A stretch of 38,362 nt of DNA from Catenulispora pinisilvae (GTDB lineage Bacteria > Actinomycetota > Actinomycetes > Streptomycetales > Catenulisporaceae), in NCBI RefSeq assembly GCF_015356865.1, contig NZ_JAAFZA010000088.1, forward strand, positions 1 to 38,362. Reading direction: 5' to 3'. The notes under the pieces were generated by a model. It made no database searches and was not told where the DNA came from. It worked only from the letters and a program-made list of their open reading frames with translations. Numbering within the stretch: the stretch's first letter is position 1; each line of letters opens with the position of its first letter. A program made the position numbers and the translations under genes. Shown here in pieces: positions 8,777-16,501 of this stretch.

Positions 8777-9166
8777 CTAACCGTGGCTCGTGGACGAAGC
8801 GCCAGAGGAGAGGGAGTTGGACGTGGTCGTCGGGGACGTCGTGCCCGAGACCGACGAGTCGGACCCGCCCGGCGAGGTCCTCTGCGGCAGGGGATCAGTT
8901 GGCGTCGGCGGCACCATCTGGGTGGGCGCCGGATTCGTAGGCGGGCCCGTCGGCCCGGGACCGGCGTCGACGGCGCGGGGCAGCAGAACCAGCCCGACCG
9001 CGCAGGCCGCCGCGGCGATGACCGAGCCGGCCGCGATACGCCGCACCCGGGCCCGTCGCCGGACGCGCACCGCGGCCCACAGCTGTTCCCGGTGCCGCGG
9101 TTCGAAGGACCGGGGATCCTGGGGCTGACGCAGCATCCGGATCAGTTCTTGCTCGAAGTCGTCCAT
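8777..9166 (-). CDS. Small single-pass membrane protein, probable anti-sigma factor of the adjacent SigE-family sigma
   Basis: 129 residues from ATG 9166 (GGAGG four bases upstream). An overlapping GTG at 9169 would leave only one base of spacing. The cytosolic N-terminus (DDFEQELIRMLRQPQDPRSF) is a short acidic helix, followed by an Arg-rich stretch. One membrane helix lies at about residues 42-62 (IAAGSVIAAAACAVGLVLL). The extracytoplasmic tail is Pro/Thr/Ser-rich and disordered. It begins 10 bases after the sigma stop, the standard sigma/anti-sigma arrangement. No HxxxCxxC zinc anti-sigma motif is present, so it is assigned from context and topology only. Confidence 0.65.
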   Translation of the reverse strand: MDDFEQELIRMLRQPQDPRSFEPRHREQLWAAVRVRRRARVRRIAAGSVIAAAACAVGLVLLPRAVDAGPGPTGPPTNPAPTQMVPPTPTDPLPQRTSPGGSDSSVSGTTSPTTTSNSLSSGASSTSHG

Positions 9167-9176
9167 CACGCCTCCC

Positions 9177-9683
9177 TCACCCCGCCGTCTCGTTGACGTC
9201 CGCGAAGATCTGACGCAACCGCTCCACGCCGCGCCTGGTGTGCGAGCGCACCGTGCCGATCGGGGCGCCGAGCATCTCGGCCACCTGGCTCTCGGACATG
9301 TCCTGGTAGTAGCGCAGCACCACGGCCGCGCGCTGCCGGGGCGGCAGCTGTGCCAGGGCCGCCTCCAACTTCGTGCGCTCGGCCACGGACGCGGACAAGT
9401 CGCCCGCGGCCTCGACCTCCGGCACCTGTTCCGAGGGCCGCTCGCCCCACCACCGACGGCGCGCCGAACGGGCGGCCAGCCGCACCAGAACGGTGCGCGC
9501 GTAGGCCTCCGGCGCTTCGTCGGCCACCCGTGACCACGCCGACCAGAGCTTGACCAGTGCTTCCTGCACCAGGTCCTCCGCCCGCTGGCGATCGCCGCCG
9601 GTCAGCAGGGAGCCGAGCTGGTTCAGCGCCGACCATCGGGCCGCCACGAACCTCTCGAACTCGTCGGTCTGCGACCGTCCCAT
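9177..9683 (-). CDS. SigE-family RNA polymerase sigma-70 factor (ECF group)
   Basis: 168 residues from ATG 9683 with GAGGA eight bases upstream. A GTG six bases earlier would have no proper spacing. Region 2 spans about residues 7-75 (FERFVAARWSALNQLGSLLT, then RAEDLVQEALVKLW and PEAYARTVLVRLAA). Region 4 spans about 105-160 (LAQLPPRQRAAVVLRYYQD, VAEMLGAPIGTVRSHTRRG). The 'F-x-x-F-V-A-A-R' start and 'LPPRQRAAVVLRYY' are typical of the actinobacterial SigE family. It should direct transcription of an extracytoplasmic regulon including its own operon. Upstream, AGTACGAGGAC is repeated twice 19 bases apart, the second copy supplying the ribosome site. Confidence 0.92.
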   Translation of the reverse strand: MGRSQTDEFERFVAARWSALNQLGSLLTGGDRQRAEDLVQEALVKLWSAWSRVADEAPEAYARTVLVRLAARSARRRWWGERPSEQVPEVEAAGDLSASVAERTKLEAALAQLPPRQRAAVVLRYYQDMSESQVAEMLGAPIGTVRSHTRRGVERLRQIFADVNETAG

Positions 9684-9718
9684 CGGCACCGTCCTCGTAC
9701 TTGAGCGTCGTCCTCGTA

Positions 9719-9746
9719 CTACTAGAAAGACGCCGAGCCCGGTTCC
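9719..9746 (-). promoter_or_regulatory. Candidate ECF-type promoter of the first sigma operon
   Basis: On the minus strand GGAACC (9746-9741) is followed after 16 bases by TAGTAG (9724-9719), about 35 bases before the sigma start. GGAAC is the common ECF -35 element and autoregulation is usual for ECF sigma genes. The -10 is only a loose match, so this remains a candidate. Confidence 0.3.
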
Positions 9747-9786
9747 GCTATGCAGTGAGAAAAGTGATGTGAGTCATAGCGGTGGC

Positions 9787-10251
9787 TCATAGCCCGGGGC
9801 GCTCCGGCAGCACCGGATACGTCTGCTGCACCACCTCGGTCAGCGCCCGCAGCCCGGCCACCAGCCCGGCGCGGTCGTCCGGGGTCAGCCGGACGACCAG
9901 ACCGGCGATCTCCCGGTAGCGCTCTTCCATGACCCGGCGGACCAGGTCCGCACCGGCCGGGGTGAGGACCAGGAACTGTTCGCGGCGGCTGTCCGGGTTG
10001 GGCTGGCGCTCCAGCAGGCCCGCGGCGGCGAGGCGGTCGGCCATGCGGAGCACGGTGGAGGGGTTCACGCCCAGGTCCGCGGCCAGATCGGCTTGCTTCA
10101 TCGGCTGCCGGTCGGCCAGCACCACCAGCGTGCGCAGCTGCCGCAGCGTCAAGCTGTCGTCGACCTCGGCCAGGGCGTGGGCCGACAGGCCGACGAACAG
10201 GCGGGACGCCGCGAGGACCGCCTCGACGACTTCATGGGTGTCCGGCTCCAC
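9787..10251 (-). CDS. MarR-family transcriptional regulator
   Basis: 154 residues from GTG 10251, the typical MarR length. In-frame starts further out (10296, 10320) would place coding sequence over the operator palindrome, so the downstream start is preferred. The winged helix spans about residues 30-105: LTLRQLRTLVVLAD, then the recognition helix region LAADLGVNPSTVLRMADRL, and the wing ERQPNPDSRREQFLVLTPAG with the conserved D-x-R. Terminal helices form the dimer interface. MarR proteins repress divergent genes and release DNA on binding phenolic or other small ligands. The divergent zinc-ribbon operon and the palindrome at 10288-10306 make autoregulation and control of that operon likely. 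The ligand is unknown. Confidence 0.88.
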   Translation of the reverse strand: MEPDTHEVVEAVLAASRLFVGLSAHALAEVDDSLTLRQLRTLVVLADRQPMKQADLAADLGVNPSTVLRMADRLAAAGLLERQPNPDSRREQFLVLTPAGADLVRRVMEERYREIAGLVVRLTPDDRAGLVAGLRALTEVVQQTYPVLPERPGL

Positions 10252-10264
10252 AGTCCAGAAGCTA

Positions 10265-10275
10265 CCGCATTGCGG
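10265..10275. promoter_or_regulatory. Secondary dyad near the MarR operator
   Basis: CCGCA-T-TGCGG is a perfect 11-bp dyad between the main palindrome and the MarR start. It shares the GCATTGC core with the main site and could be a second, weaker binding site that blocks the marR-like gene's transcription. Its TTGCGG also falls where a -35 for the divergent gene would be. Confidence 0.3.
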
Positions 10276-10287
10276 CCCCGGACTGAA

Positions 10288-10306
10288 CCATTGCATAATG
10301 CAATGG
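10288..10306. promoter_or_regulatory. Perfect 19-bp palindromic MarR-type operator overlapping a divergent promoter
   Basis: CCATTGCAT-A-ATGCAATGG is perfectly symmetrical about the central A, a length and form typical of MarR sites. It contains CATAAT (10294-10299), five of six matches to a -10 element, 18 bases after TTGCGG at 10270-10275. This gives a plausible promoter for the plus-strand gene at 10336, and the reverse strand gives CATTAT for the regulator. A bound dimer would cover both promoters. Confidence 0.65.
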
Positions 10307-10335
10307 TAAGGGGAACGCACGCGGGGAGGCCGACC

Positions 10336-10596
10336 ATGGAGGACGAACCGATCCGGGAGTCCTATTCCTTCTTATGCAGCGCCTGCGGCCACGCGTGGCA
10401 CGAGGACTACGAGATCCGGCGGGTGCACGACAGCCACGGGCTGATCCAGTCCGCCTTCTTCCTCGACGGCCAGCGGACGACCTCACCGCTGACCCAGGGC
10501 CGGTGCCCGGGCTGTGCCAGCCCTCGGGTGCTGGTCACGCACCGGACTCGGGGGCGCCGTCCCCGGGGCGGCGCGATGATGGAGGTATCTCCGTAA
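10336..10596 (+). CDS. Small zinc-ribbon protein of unknown function
   Basis: 86 residues from ATG 10336 with GGGGAGG six bases upstream. Two CxxC knuckles, CSACGHAW (about residues 13-20) and CPGC (about 57-60), are separated by a beta-rich segment (YEIRRVHDSHGLIQSAFFLDG). This is the layout of a zinc ribbon. The tail is Arg/Gly-rich and basic (RTRGRRPRGG). It could bind nucleic acid or act as a partner protein. It is divergent from, and probably repressed by, the MarR regulator, and lies 22 bases upstream of another small gene in the same direction. No specific function is recognisable. Confidence 0.75.
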   Translation: MEDEPIRESYSFLCSACGHAWHEDYEIRRVHDSHGLIQSAFFLDGQRTTSPLTQGRCPGCASPRVLVTHRTRGRRPRGGAMMEVSP

Positions 10597-10618
10597 GCGC
10601 GAGGAATGGGAGATCGAG

Positions 10619-11110
10619 ATGACCGGTATCGAAGTCCTGACCGCGGGCCGCTACGGCTACGCCGACCGGCGGATCCACCGCGACGACTTCGCCCGCCAGC
10701 TGGCTGTGATGCTGCCCGCCGATGACGACGAGCGTCTGCGACCGGCTGTGGACGTCAACGCCGAGGACCTGGTCAGCGCGGCCAAACTGTGCCGGCACCT
10801 GCACGACCGCTATCCGGCCGAACCGCTGGGCCGGCTCGCCGAACAGATCGCCTACCGTCTCGAGCATCCGATCACCCATCCCGGAGCTGTGGTCTTCTAC
10901 GCCGCCGCCCTGCTGTGTCGCGAGCAGGAGGCGCTGAGCCGGGTGGAGAGCGCGACCATGGTGGCCGCCGTCCTGGAGGCCCGCGCGGCCGGACACGCCG
11001 CCGACGCCCTGGAGGCCACGGCCCCGCAGGCCCTGCGTTACACCGTCAAGACCGCGATCGACGGGGACTTCGTCCGCGGCGCGCGGCACCTCAAAGCCCA
11101 GCAGAACTGA
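10619..11110 (+). CDS. Conserved-looking hypothetical protein in the MarR-controlled operon
   Basis: 163 residues from ATG 10619 with GGGAG six bases upstream, 22 bases after the zinc-ribbon gene. It is predicted soluble and mostly helical, with no signal peptide or membrane helix. The middle (DVNAEDLVSAAKLCRHLHDRY) and the Ala-rich C-terminal half (VVFYAAALLCREQEALSR) look like a helical bundle. I do not recognise a family. Codon use and GC match the neighbours, and tight linkage suggests a joint role with the zinc-ribbon protein in the response controlled by the MarR regulator. Confidence 0.65.
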   Translation: MTGIEVLTAGRYGYADRRIHRDDFARQLAVMLPADDDERLRPAVDVNAEDLVSAAKLCRHLHDRYPAEPLGRLAEQIAYRLEHPITHPGAVVFYAAALLCREQEALSRVESATMVAAVLEARAAGHAADALEATAPQALRYTVKTAIDGDFVRGARHLKAQQN

Positions 11111-11308
11111 CGCTGCGGCACTGGCAGGCACTGCCAGGCACTAACACCGCGGCACTGGCACCGCGGCCGAACGGGCGATGGCGACCCCGAAAGACGGCGT
11201 CCATCCGGACGAATCAAGGACCGTCGTGGGCCGCCATCGGCCGCGTGGGCTGTTGGGGACCGCTCGTGGGCCGCTCGTGGGCCGCTTGGAGGCCGCCGTA
11301 CGGTGAGT

Positions 11309-11347
11309 ACGGCGTCCCATTTTCCCGTTCGCGACCCGGGACGCCGT
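11309..11347. terminator. Perfect 10-bp stem-loop, possible terminator
   Basis: ACGGCGTCCC (11309-11318) pairs perfectly with GGGACGCCGT (11338-11347) across a 19-base loop. It lies about 200 bases past the MarR-linked operon and about 115 before the next promoter. There is no T run, as is common in actinomycete terminators. The long loop leaves an operator or RNA element possible. Confidence 0.4.
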
Positions 11348-11462
11348 CCCCCGCTCCTCACCGCTCCCCCAGACCCGGGGCGGCGCAGCCGACATCCCGG
11401 AACTCCAGATCCTGCCCGGTGGACCCGGTAATGTCACTGAATTGCGTCCCCGGCGCAAACCA

Positions 11463-11492
11463 TTGACAGGGACACGTTCGGCGTGCAGGACT
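11463..11492 (+). promoter_or_regulatory. Candidate housekeeping promoter of the ArsR-like regulator
   Basis: A perfect -35 TTGACA at 11463-11468 is followed after 18 bases by AGGACT (11487-11492), a weak TANNNT-like -10. Transcription would begin near 11499, just before the GGAGG ribosome site at 11510-11514. Confidence 0.4.
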
Positions 11493-11523
11493 GAGTACGA
11501 GCGGCAGGCGGAGGTTCGATCCG

Positions 11524-12480
11524 ATGGAGACGATCGACTACGGCACCGGGGATCTGGGCCGGGTCCGCTTCGTGCTGTCGCCGCTCGGACACCTGATACA
11601 CGGTGTGCACGACGGCCCGTGCAGCCGGCAGTCCCCATGGCGGCAGCGCTGGTGGCCGCGGGCCCGGCGGCAGGTGAGCCTGGGGAACGGCCGGCTGGTC
11701 CCGCTGATCAACCGCGCGCATCCGGACGCGCCGGCCTTCCTGCCGCTGGCGATCGCCGGCGACACCGCGGCCCCGACCTTCGAGCAGGAACTGGACCAGC
11801 TGCGCGCCACTCCCCCGCATCTACTGGGCTACCGGCTGGCCACGACGCCGGTGCGCACCGACGAGGCCGACCGGCTCATCCGCGGGCTGCGCAACCAGGA
11901 GGACGCCTCGCTACGCGCCGTCGTCGACGGCCTGCTGGCGCTGTACCGGGCCACGCTGATGGCGGACTGGCCGACGCTCGCCGAGCGCTTGCAGCGCGAC
12001 ATCTCCATGCGCCAGCGCCAGATCCAGCGGCACGGCACGCTGGCGATGATGACGAGTCTGCACTCTGACATCACCTGGCGGCCCCGCACAGACGCCGACG
12101 GCCCGGGCCCGGGCCTCATCCTCGCGCCGTGTCTGTTCGGCCAGCAGCGGACCCATGGCGGCCCCGGCGCGGACGGCACGCAGGTGGTGATCTACCCGAC
12201 GGCCGAGCTGGACGAGTCCTACGCCGCCCCCGACGACCACCTCGCGGCGTTGCTGGGCGCCGGACGCGCGGCCGTGCTGCGGACGCTGCGGGTCCCGGCT
12301 TCCACCTCGGGACTGGCCCGGCGGCTGGGGATCTCGGCGCCGATGGCCTCCACGCACGCCACGTTGCTGCGCAACGCCGGGCTGGTGTCGACGACGCGGG
12401 ACGGGAAGAGCGTGCGGCATGAACTGACCGCGGTCGGGCGGCAGCTTGTGGAGCTGAACCCGGAGGGGATCGAGCTCTGA
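11524..12480 (+). CDS. ArsR-like winged-helix regulator with a long N-terminal domain
   Basis: 318 residues from ATG 11524, with GGAGG nine bases upstream. The C-terminal 80 or so residues form an ArsR-type winged helix: AALLGAGRAAVLRTLRVPAS, then LARRLGISAPMASTHATLLR as the recognition region, and LVSTTRDGKSVRHELT as the wing. The N-terminal 230 residues resemble the mixed alpha/beta domain (DUF5937-like) that actinobacterial ArsR proteins of this size carry; this comparison is from memory of the family. No metal-binding cysteine motif is seen in the helix-turn-helix, so a small-molecule or protein signal is more likely than metal sensing. It is transcribed alone, convergent to the methyltransferase gene. 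Confidence 0.8.
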   Translation: METIDYGTGDLGRVRFVLSPLGHLIHGVHDGPCSRQSPWRQRWWPRARRQVSLGNGRLVPLINRAHPDAPAFLPLAIAGDTAAPTFEQELDQLRATPPHLLGYRLATTPVRTDEADRLIRGLRNQEDASLRAVVDGLLALYRATLMADWPTLAERLQRDISMRQRQIQRHGTLAMMTSLHSDITWRPRTDADGPGPGLILAPCLFGQQRTHGGPGADGTQVVIYPTAELDESYAAPDDHLAALLGAGRAAVLRTLRVPASTSGLARRLGISAPMASTHATLLRNAGLVSTTRDGKSVRHELTAVGRQLVELNPEGIEL

Positions 12481-12499
12481 TTCGCTATCGGCGCTCTCA

Positions 12500-12575
12500 G
12501 CCCTCTGCCTAAGCAGGCGTCTCAGGCCTTTGGCTAAGCAGGCGTCTTAGGCCTCTGCTCGACTCGCGTGCTCAG
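12500..12575. repeat. Degenerate 25-bp tandem repeat, three units
   Basis: Units at 12500-12525, 12526-12550 and 12551-12575 share the frame G-CCT-CTG...AGCAGGCGTCT-AG. The third is the most diverged and overlaps the last codon and stop of the methyltransferase gene. The first two units each contain a small dyad (CTAAG...CTTAG or CTCAG), so the array could act as a weak bidirectional terminator in this convergent gap. Confidence 0.6.
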
Positions 12576-13450
12576 CGCTTGATCCCGACCCCGGCCAATC
12601 CCCAGATCTCTTCCCAGTCCGCACGCGGCTCGCCGTCCGGACGCCACAACGGCCGCGGCACGACACCGGGTTCGACGAGCTCCGTGCCCGCGAACATCGC
12701 CGCTATCTCTTCCTGGCCGCGCATATACATCTGCGAAGTCGTCTGGTCCCAGGCCCGCACCGCGGCCTCGGCCTGCGCCGGGCGGCCGCCGTCGGTGATG
12801 TGCGAGACCACCAGCGCGCTGCCGGGCGGGACCGCGGCGAGGAACTCCGCGACGATGCCCCGCGGGTCCTCCTCGGGCGCGATGAACTGCAACAGCGAGG
12901 TCATCACGATCGCCACCGGCTGCTCCAGATCCAGCACCCGGCGCAGTTCGGGGTCGGACAACACCTCGGCGGGGCGGCGGACGTCGGCCTCCACCACGGC
13001 GGTGTGCGCCGGATCCGCGGCGGCCACCAGGGCCCGGCCGTGCACCGCGACCATCGGGTCGAAGTCGACGAAGACGATGCGGGCCTGCCGGTGCTCGGCA
13101 CGGGCCACGTCGCCGATGTTGCCGGTGCCGGGCAGACCGCTGCCGAGGTCGAGGAACTGGGTGATGCCGGAGGCGATGAGGAAGCGGGTCGCCCGGTTCT
13201 GGAACGCGCGGTTCTCCAGCAGGATCTCCCGCGCCTGCGGGACGTGCCGCAGCGCGGTCTCACCGGCCTCGCGGTCCACGTCGAAGTAGTGCATGCCGCC
13301 CAGCAGGTACTCGTAGATGCGGGCGGTGTGAGCCTTGGTGGTGTCCAATTCGGGCGGGACCCAGCCCGGGATCAGCGTGCTGTCGATGCTCTCGACCCCG
13401 GCCGATTCGGGAAATCCGTCAGTCTTCGAGGACTGATGTTCGTCAACCAC
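12572..13450 (-). CDS. SAM-dependent methyltransferase of the DUF574 family
   Basis: 292 residues from GTG 13450. Upstream in-frame starts (13552, 13603) add a Pro/Arg-rich segment unlike the family. Seven bases before this GTG is TAGGCT, a good -10, which suggests a leaderless transcript. Family signatures are DTTKAHTARIYEYLLGG (where DUF574 proteins show D-x-x-x-P-x-x-A-R-x-Y-D-Y-x-L-G-G), the SAM-binding loop FLDLGSGLPGTGNIGDVA, VFVDFDPMVAVHGRALV, and the acidic VEADVRRP. The C-terminal GLAGVGIKR is also typical. This family is abundant in actinomycetes and mostly uncharacterised. It is divergent from the secreted protein gene, with starts about 170 bases apart. The substrate is unknown. 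Confidence 0.88.
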   Translation of the reverse strand: MVDEHQSSKTDGFPESAGVESIDSTLIPGWVPPELDTTKAHTARIYEYLLGGMHYFDVDREAGETALRHVPQAREILLENRAFQNRATRFLIASGITQFLDLGSGLPGTGNIGDVARAEHRQARIVFVDFDPMVAVHGRALVAAADPAHTAVVEADVRRPAEVLSDPELRRVLDLEQPVAIVMTSLLQFIAPEEDPRGIVAEFLAAVPPGSALVVSHITDGGRPAQAEAAVRAWDQTTSQMYMRGQEEIAAMFAGTELVEPGVVPRPLWRPDGEPRADWEEIWGLAGVGIKR

Positions 13451-13621
13451 CCGCGGCAGCCTAGCGGAGATACCTCTGAATCGGTTCGGGGGCGATCGGT
13501 CGGCGGCGGGTCTTGACAGGGCCGTTTCGAGGGTGTTCGGGTCGCCTGTCATTGTCCGGATACGCCTTGGTACCCACTTGTACGTCGTAATGTCGCCCGG
13601 CACCTGGTAGAAAGATTTTCC

Positions 13622-16225
13622 ATGTCGAAGAATGCCAGGGCCCGACGAGTACGCCGCCGGCTGATAGCCGGTGTGGCGGTATCCACCATGGTCAGCGCCT
13701 CCTCGGTGGCGACCGTCGTCAGCGCGCGGGCCGATGCGACCCCGGCGGCCACGCCGTCAGCGACCCCGAGCACGCCGGATCCGACGCCCACCGCCGGATC
13801 CACGCCCAGCTCGGCCGACCCGACCTCGACCACACCGCCGCCGACATCGACACCGAGCACGCCCCCGGCATCGACATCGTCGCCGACCCCGACGCCGACC
13901 CCCACGCCGCCGGCGTCGTCGACGTCGAACCCGGCGCCGCCGACGTCGAATCCGACGTCGAACCCGCTCCCGCCGACCCCGACGGGACAGCCGGCCCCGA
14001 ACCCGAAGCCGGTCCAGCCCCCGGCGCAGCCGGCGCCGCCGGCCAAGAACAAGCCCGCGCCTAAGAATCCGGCTCCCTACATCCCGCCGCCGGACCCGGT
14101 CCCGGTTCCGGTGCACCCGCCGGCCGGCGCCGGCCAGTTCGACAACTCGCTGATCGCCACCACGGCCCTGGCCTACGTCGGCCGCTGGGGCGGCATGGCC
14201 TGCGTGGACGCCAACCGCTTCCGGTCCGGCCAGTGCCGCGAGTTCGTCGACTGCGTCGTGTCCCTGGCCAGCGGCGGCCGGATCTGGCCGGTCGACCCGA
14301 ACGGCGACTACCAGGTCGGTTTCAGCTCGGTCGGCGCGGTGCCGGTGGCCCCGGCCGCCGCCGCCGAGGGCGACATCATCCAGATCGGCGACCACGACGA
14401 CTCCGACCCGCTGCACACCGCGATCGTGCTGTCCAACCACGGCGACGGCACCTACACGGTCGTGGACGCCAACTGGGTCGGCCAGCCGCTGATCCGGGAA
14501 CTGGTCGGCGTGCACGACTGGACGCCGCCGGCCGCCGCACAGTTCTGGCGGCTGGGCTCGGTCAACCCGAACAACCCCGGCTGGCAGCTGCCGAAGAACG
14601 GCGCCGCCTACGGGACCCGGGCCCCGGACACGGCGATCAACCCGGCGCCGCCGGCCCCGACGGTGAGCACGGACGCCGTGAACGGACTGGCGTCCGGGAC
14701 CATCACGGTGCGCTCGGCCGACACCGATCCGACGCATCCGGCGGTCCGCATGCAGTACTGGGTCGACGGCAAGTCCGACACCGCGATCGACAACGCCCCC
14801 GGCGGCGCCCTGCTGCCGCTGGACACCACGACGCTGCCGGACGGCCCGCACGTGATCACCACCCAGGCGATGGCCGCGGACGGCGCCATCTCGGCCCTGT
14901 CCGCGCCGATCACGATCAACGTCACGAACCACAAGCAGGCCATCGCCGTCGCGGCCCCGACCGCGCCGCTGCTGTCCGGCACCGTCCCGCTGAACGTCGG
15001 CGCGGCCCCGGCCGCCGACCTGGCCGAGGAAACGCTGACGGTGGACGGCGTGGCGCAGCCGCAGCCGCCGGCCGCCAGCAGCGTGCTGAACCTGGACACC
15101 AGCACCCTGGTCGCGGGCCCGCACCAGATCAGCGTCGCGGTGACGAACCGCGAGGGCCAGACGGTGACCTGGGGACCGGTGATCGTGACCGTCACCGGCG
15201 CGGCCACCGGACCGCGGGCCACCCTGCCCTCGGCCGCCGCCGGGCACTCGGACCTGGTCGCGGTCGACGCGACCGGACGGCTGCTGCGGTATCCGTGGGT
15301 CGCCGACGGAACGTTCGGCGTCCCGCAGCCGATCGCGGACGGCTTCGCGGACGTCACCTCGCTCGTGGCGGGACACTTCGCGGGACCGGCCGGGGCGGTG
15401 CAGCTGCTCGCGGTGCGCAAGGACGGCAGCGCGCACCTGTATGGCTTCGACGCCACCGGCAAGGCGGTGGATCAGGGGGCTGTCACCGGGGCGCCGTGGA
15501 ACACGTTCACGCGGTTGGCTGCCGGAGTGTTCAGCAAGGGCGGGCCGGAGGCTGTGGTCGGGATCGATGCCGCGGGGCATGCGCAGCTGATCACGATCAC
15601 GGTGCCGGCGGCTGGTGGTCCAGTGGCGTCTACTGTTCCGGCTGCTGCTGGTGCTCCGGCGCGTGCTGCGGCGCCCGGTGCTCCGGCGGCGCCGGCCGCT
15701 CCGGCAGCGCCGGCAGCGCTCGGTGCTCCGGTCGCAGCGCCGAATGCCGCGGCCGCCACGGCGAAGCCCAGCCTCACGGCCGCGGTGCAGGGGCTGCCGG
15801 CGAATCCGGTGCTCGCCGGCGCGGTGACGATCGAGGCCGTGCCGGGGGCGGACGGGGCCGACAAGCTGCTCTCTGTGGACGGTACCGGGGTCGTGGTCAC
15901 CTACACGCTCACCGGACCGCAGGGGTTCGTTCCGGTCTCGGGTGTGCCTGTCCCGCCCGCCGCGCCGGGTACGGCCAAAACGCCCGCTGGGCCCGCCGTT
16001 CCCACCGTGAAGCTGACGACCCCGGCTCCGGCCGCCGCGCCGGTGGCCGGCGATTTCGCCGGGAACGGCCCGGAGATCATGGTGACCGGAGCCGACGGGC
16101 AGACCTGGATCGTGTCGCCGGACCATCCCGACCGACCGTCTCAGGGAGCTGCTTTCCTGTCCGACGCCGCCGTCGAGGCCACCCCGCACACCCCGGGCCA
16201 GCGCCTCATCCTGCCCGCGGACTGA
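13622..16225 (+). CDS. Large secreted CHAP/NlpC-like protein with Ig-like and FG-GAP-like repeats
   Basis: 867 residues. The N-terminus has an Arg-rich head and hydrophobic core (RLIAGVAVSTMVSASSVAT) ending in a signal cleavage-like SARADA. A 130-residue Pro/Thr/Ser linker follows, of the kind that spans cell walls. Residues about 173-310 form a CHAP/NlpC-type domain with the likely nucleophile Cys in GQCREFVDC (about 204) and His in LHTAIVLSNHGDG (about 264). Such domains cleave peptidoglycan cross-links or stem peptides. Then come two Ig-like modules (about 340-530), FG-GAP/VCBS-like beta repeats (GHSDLVAVDATGRLLRY), an Ala/Pro linker, and a second beta-repeat block to the end. The likely role is cell-wall remodelling. 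The start is ATG 13622 with a weak ribosome site. A stem-loop terminator follows. Confidence 0.82.
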   Translation: MSKNARARRVRRRLIAGVAVSTMVSASSVATVVSARADATPAATPSATPSTPDPTPTAGSTPSSADPTSTTPPPTSTPSTPPASTSSPTPTPTPTPPASSTSNPAPPTSNPTSNPLPPTPTGQPAPNPKPVQPPAQPAPPAKNKPAPKNPAPYIPPPDPVPVPVHPPAGAGQFDNSLIATTALAYVGRWGGMACVDANRFRSGQCREFVDCVVSLASGGRIWPVDPNGDYQVGFSSVGAVPVAPAAAAEGDIIQIGDHDDSDPLHTAIVLSNHGDGTYTVVDANWVGQPLIRELVGVHDWTPPAAAQFWRLGSVNPNNPGWQLPKNGAAYGTRAPDTAINPAPPAPTVSTDAVNGLASGTITVRSADTDPTHPAVRMQYWVDGKSDTAIDNAPGGALLPLDTTTLPDGPHVITTQAMAADGAISALSAPITINVTNHKQAIAVAAPTAPLLSGTVPLNVGAAPAADLAEETLTVDGVAQPQPPAASSVLNLDTSTLVAGPHQISVAVTNREGQTVTWGPVIVTVTGAATGPRATLPSAAAGHSDLVAVDATGRLLRYPWVADGTFGVPQPIADGFADVTSLVAGHFAGPAGAVQLLAVRKDGSAHLYGFDATGKAVDQGAVTGAPWNTFTRLAAGVFSKGGPEAVVGIDAAGHAQLITITVPAAGGPVASTVPAAAGAPARAAAPGAPAAPAAPAAPAALGAPVAAPNAAAATAKPSLTAAVQGLPANPVLAGAVTIEAVPGADGADKLLSVDGTGVVVTYTLTGPQGFVPVSGVPVPPAAPGTAKTPAGPAVPTVKLTTPAPAAAPVAGDFAGNGPEIMVTGADGQTWIVSPDHPDRPSQGAAFLSDAAVEATPHTPGQRLILPAD

Positions 16226-16256
16226 CCAGGCATGTTCATCGGCTGAAATGGTGACA

Positions 16257-16289
16257 GCCGCCCGGGAACTGGGAGGTCTCCCGGGCGGC
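16257..16289. terminator. Bidirectional terminator hairpin
   Basis: GCCGCCCGGGA (16257-16267) pairs perfectly with TCCCGGGCGGC (16279-16289) around an 11-base loop. It sits between the convergent ends of the secreted protein gene (stop 16225) and the small membrane protein gene (stop 16307). Position and an 11-bp GC stem make it a terminator for both directions. Confidence 0.75.
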
Positions 16290-16306
16290 CGCCTGTGCCT
16301 TGTCTA

Positions 16307-16501
16307 TCAGGTTCGCCGGTCTGGCGCCACGGTGCCGTGGTCGCCGATCGCCGGCGGCGGTGGTGCGGCGACCCCGTTCACGCCCTCCCCGCCCGGTTCG
16401 CGGCGTTCGTCCCCGCACCGGTTCGTCAGCCGGACGGCCAGCACCAGATTCGCCAAGCCCAGCACGGCAACCAGAGTCGTCAGTACCGATGAAAGGGACA
16501 T
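16307..16501 (-). CDS. Small single-pass membrane protein (64 aa)
   Basis: ATG 16501 is preceded five bases upstream by a perfect AAGGAG, which fixes the start. Longer in-frame versions lack a site. Residues 2-24 (LSSVLTTLVAVLGLANLVLAV) form one membrane helix with the N-terminus probably outside. A short cytosolic tail follows, with a basic patch (RLTNRCGDERR) and a Gly/Pro-rich end. Its frame has the usual actinomycete GC pattern and ends at a strong terminator, so it is probably a real gene. No family was recognised. It is divergent from the GlxA regulator. Confidence 0.65.
   Translation of the reverse strand: MSLSSVLTTLVAVLGLANLVLAVRLTNRCGDERREPGGEGVNGVAAPPPPAIGDHGTVAPDRRT

Larger units (their letters stand above)
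11111..11523. other. 413-bp intergenic region with short repeats and a strong dyad
   Basis: No gene was recognised. The left part is a patchwork of short repeats (GGCACTGGCA, CACCGCGGC) and an 11-bp tandem CGCTCGTGGGC x2 at 11261-11282. A 10-bp perfect stem lies at 11309-11347. The right end carries a promoter-like TTGACA and the ribosome site of the downstream regulator gene. Confidence 0.5.

Noticed and set aside
13757..16189. Long minus-strand open frame opposite the secreted CHAP-like gene
   Set aside because: Arg/Gly-rich shadow frame without ribosome site or domain. The plus strand has a signal peptide, catalytic motifs and Ig-like repeats.
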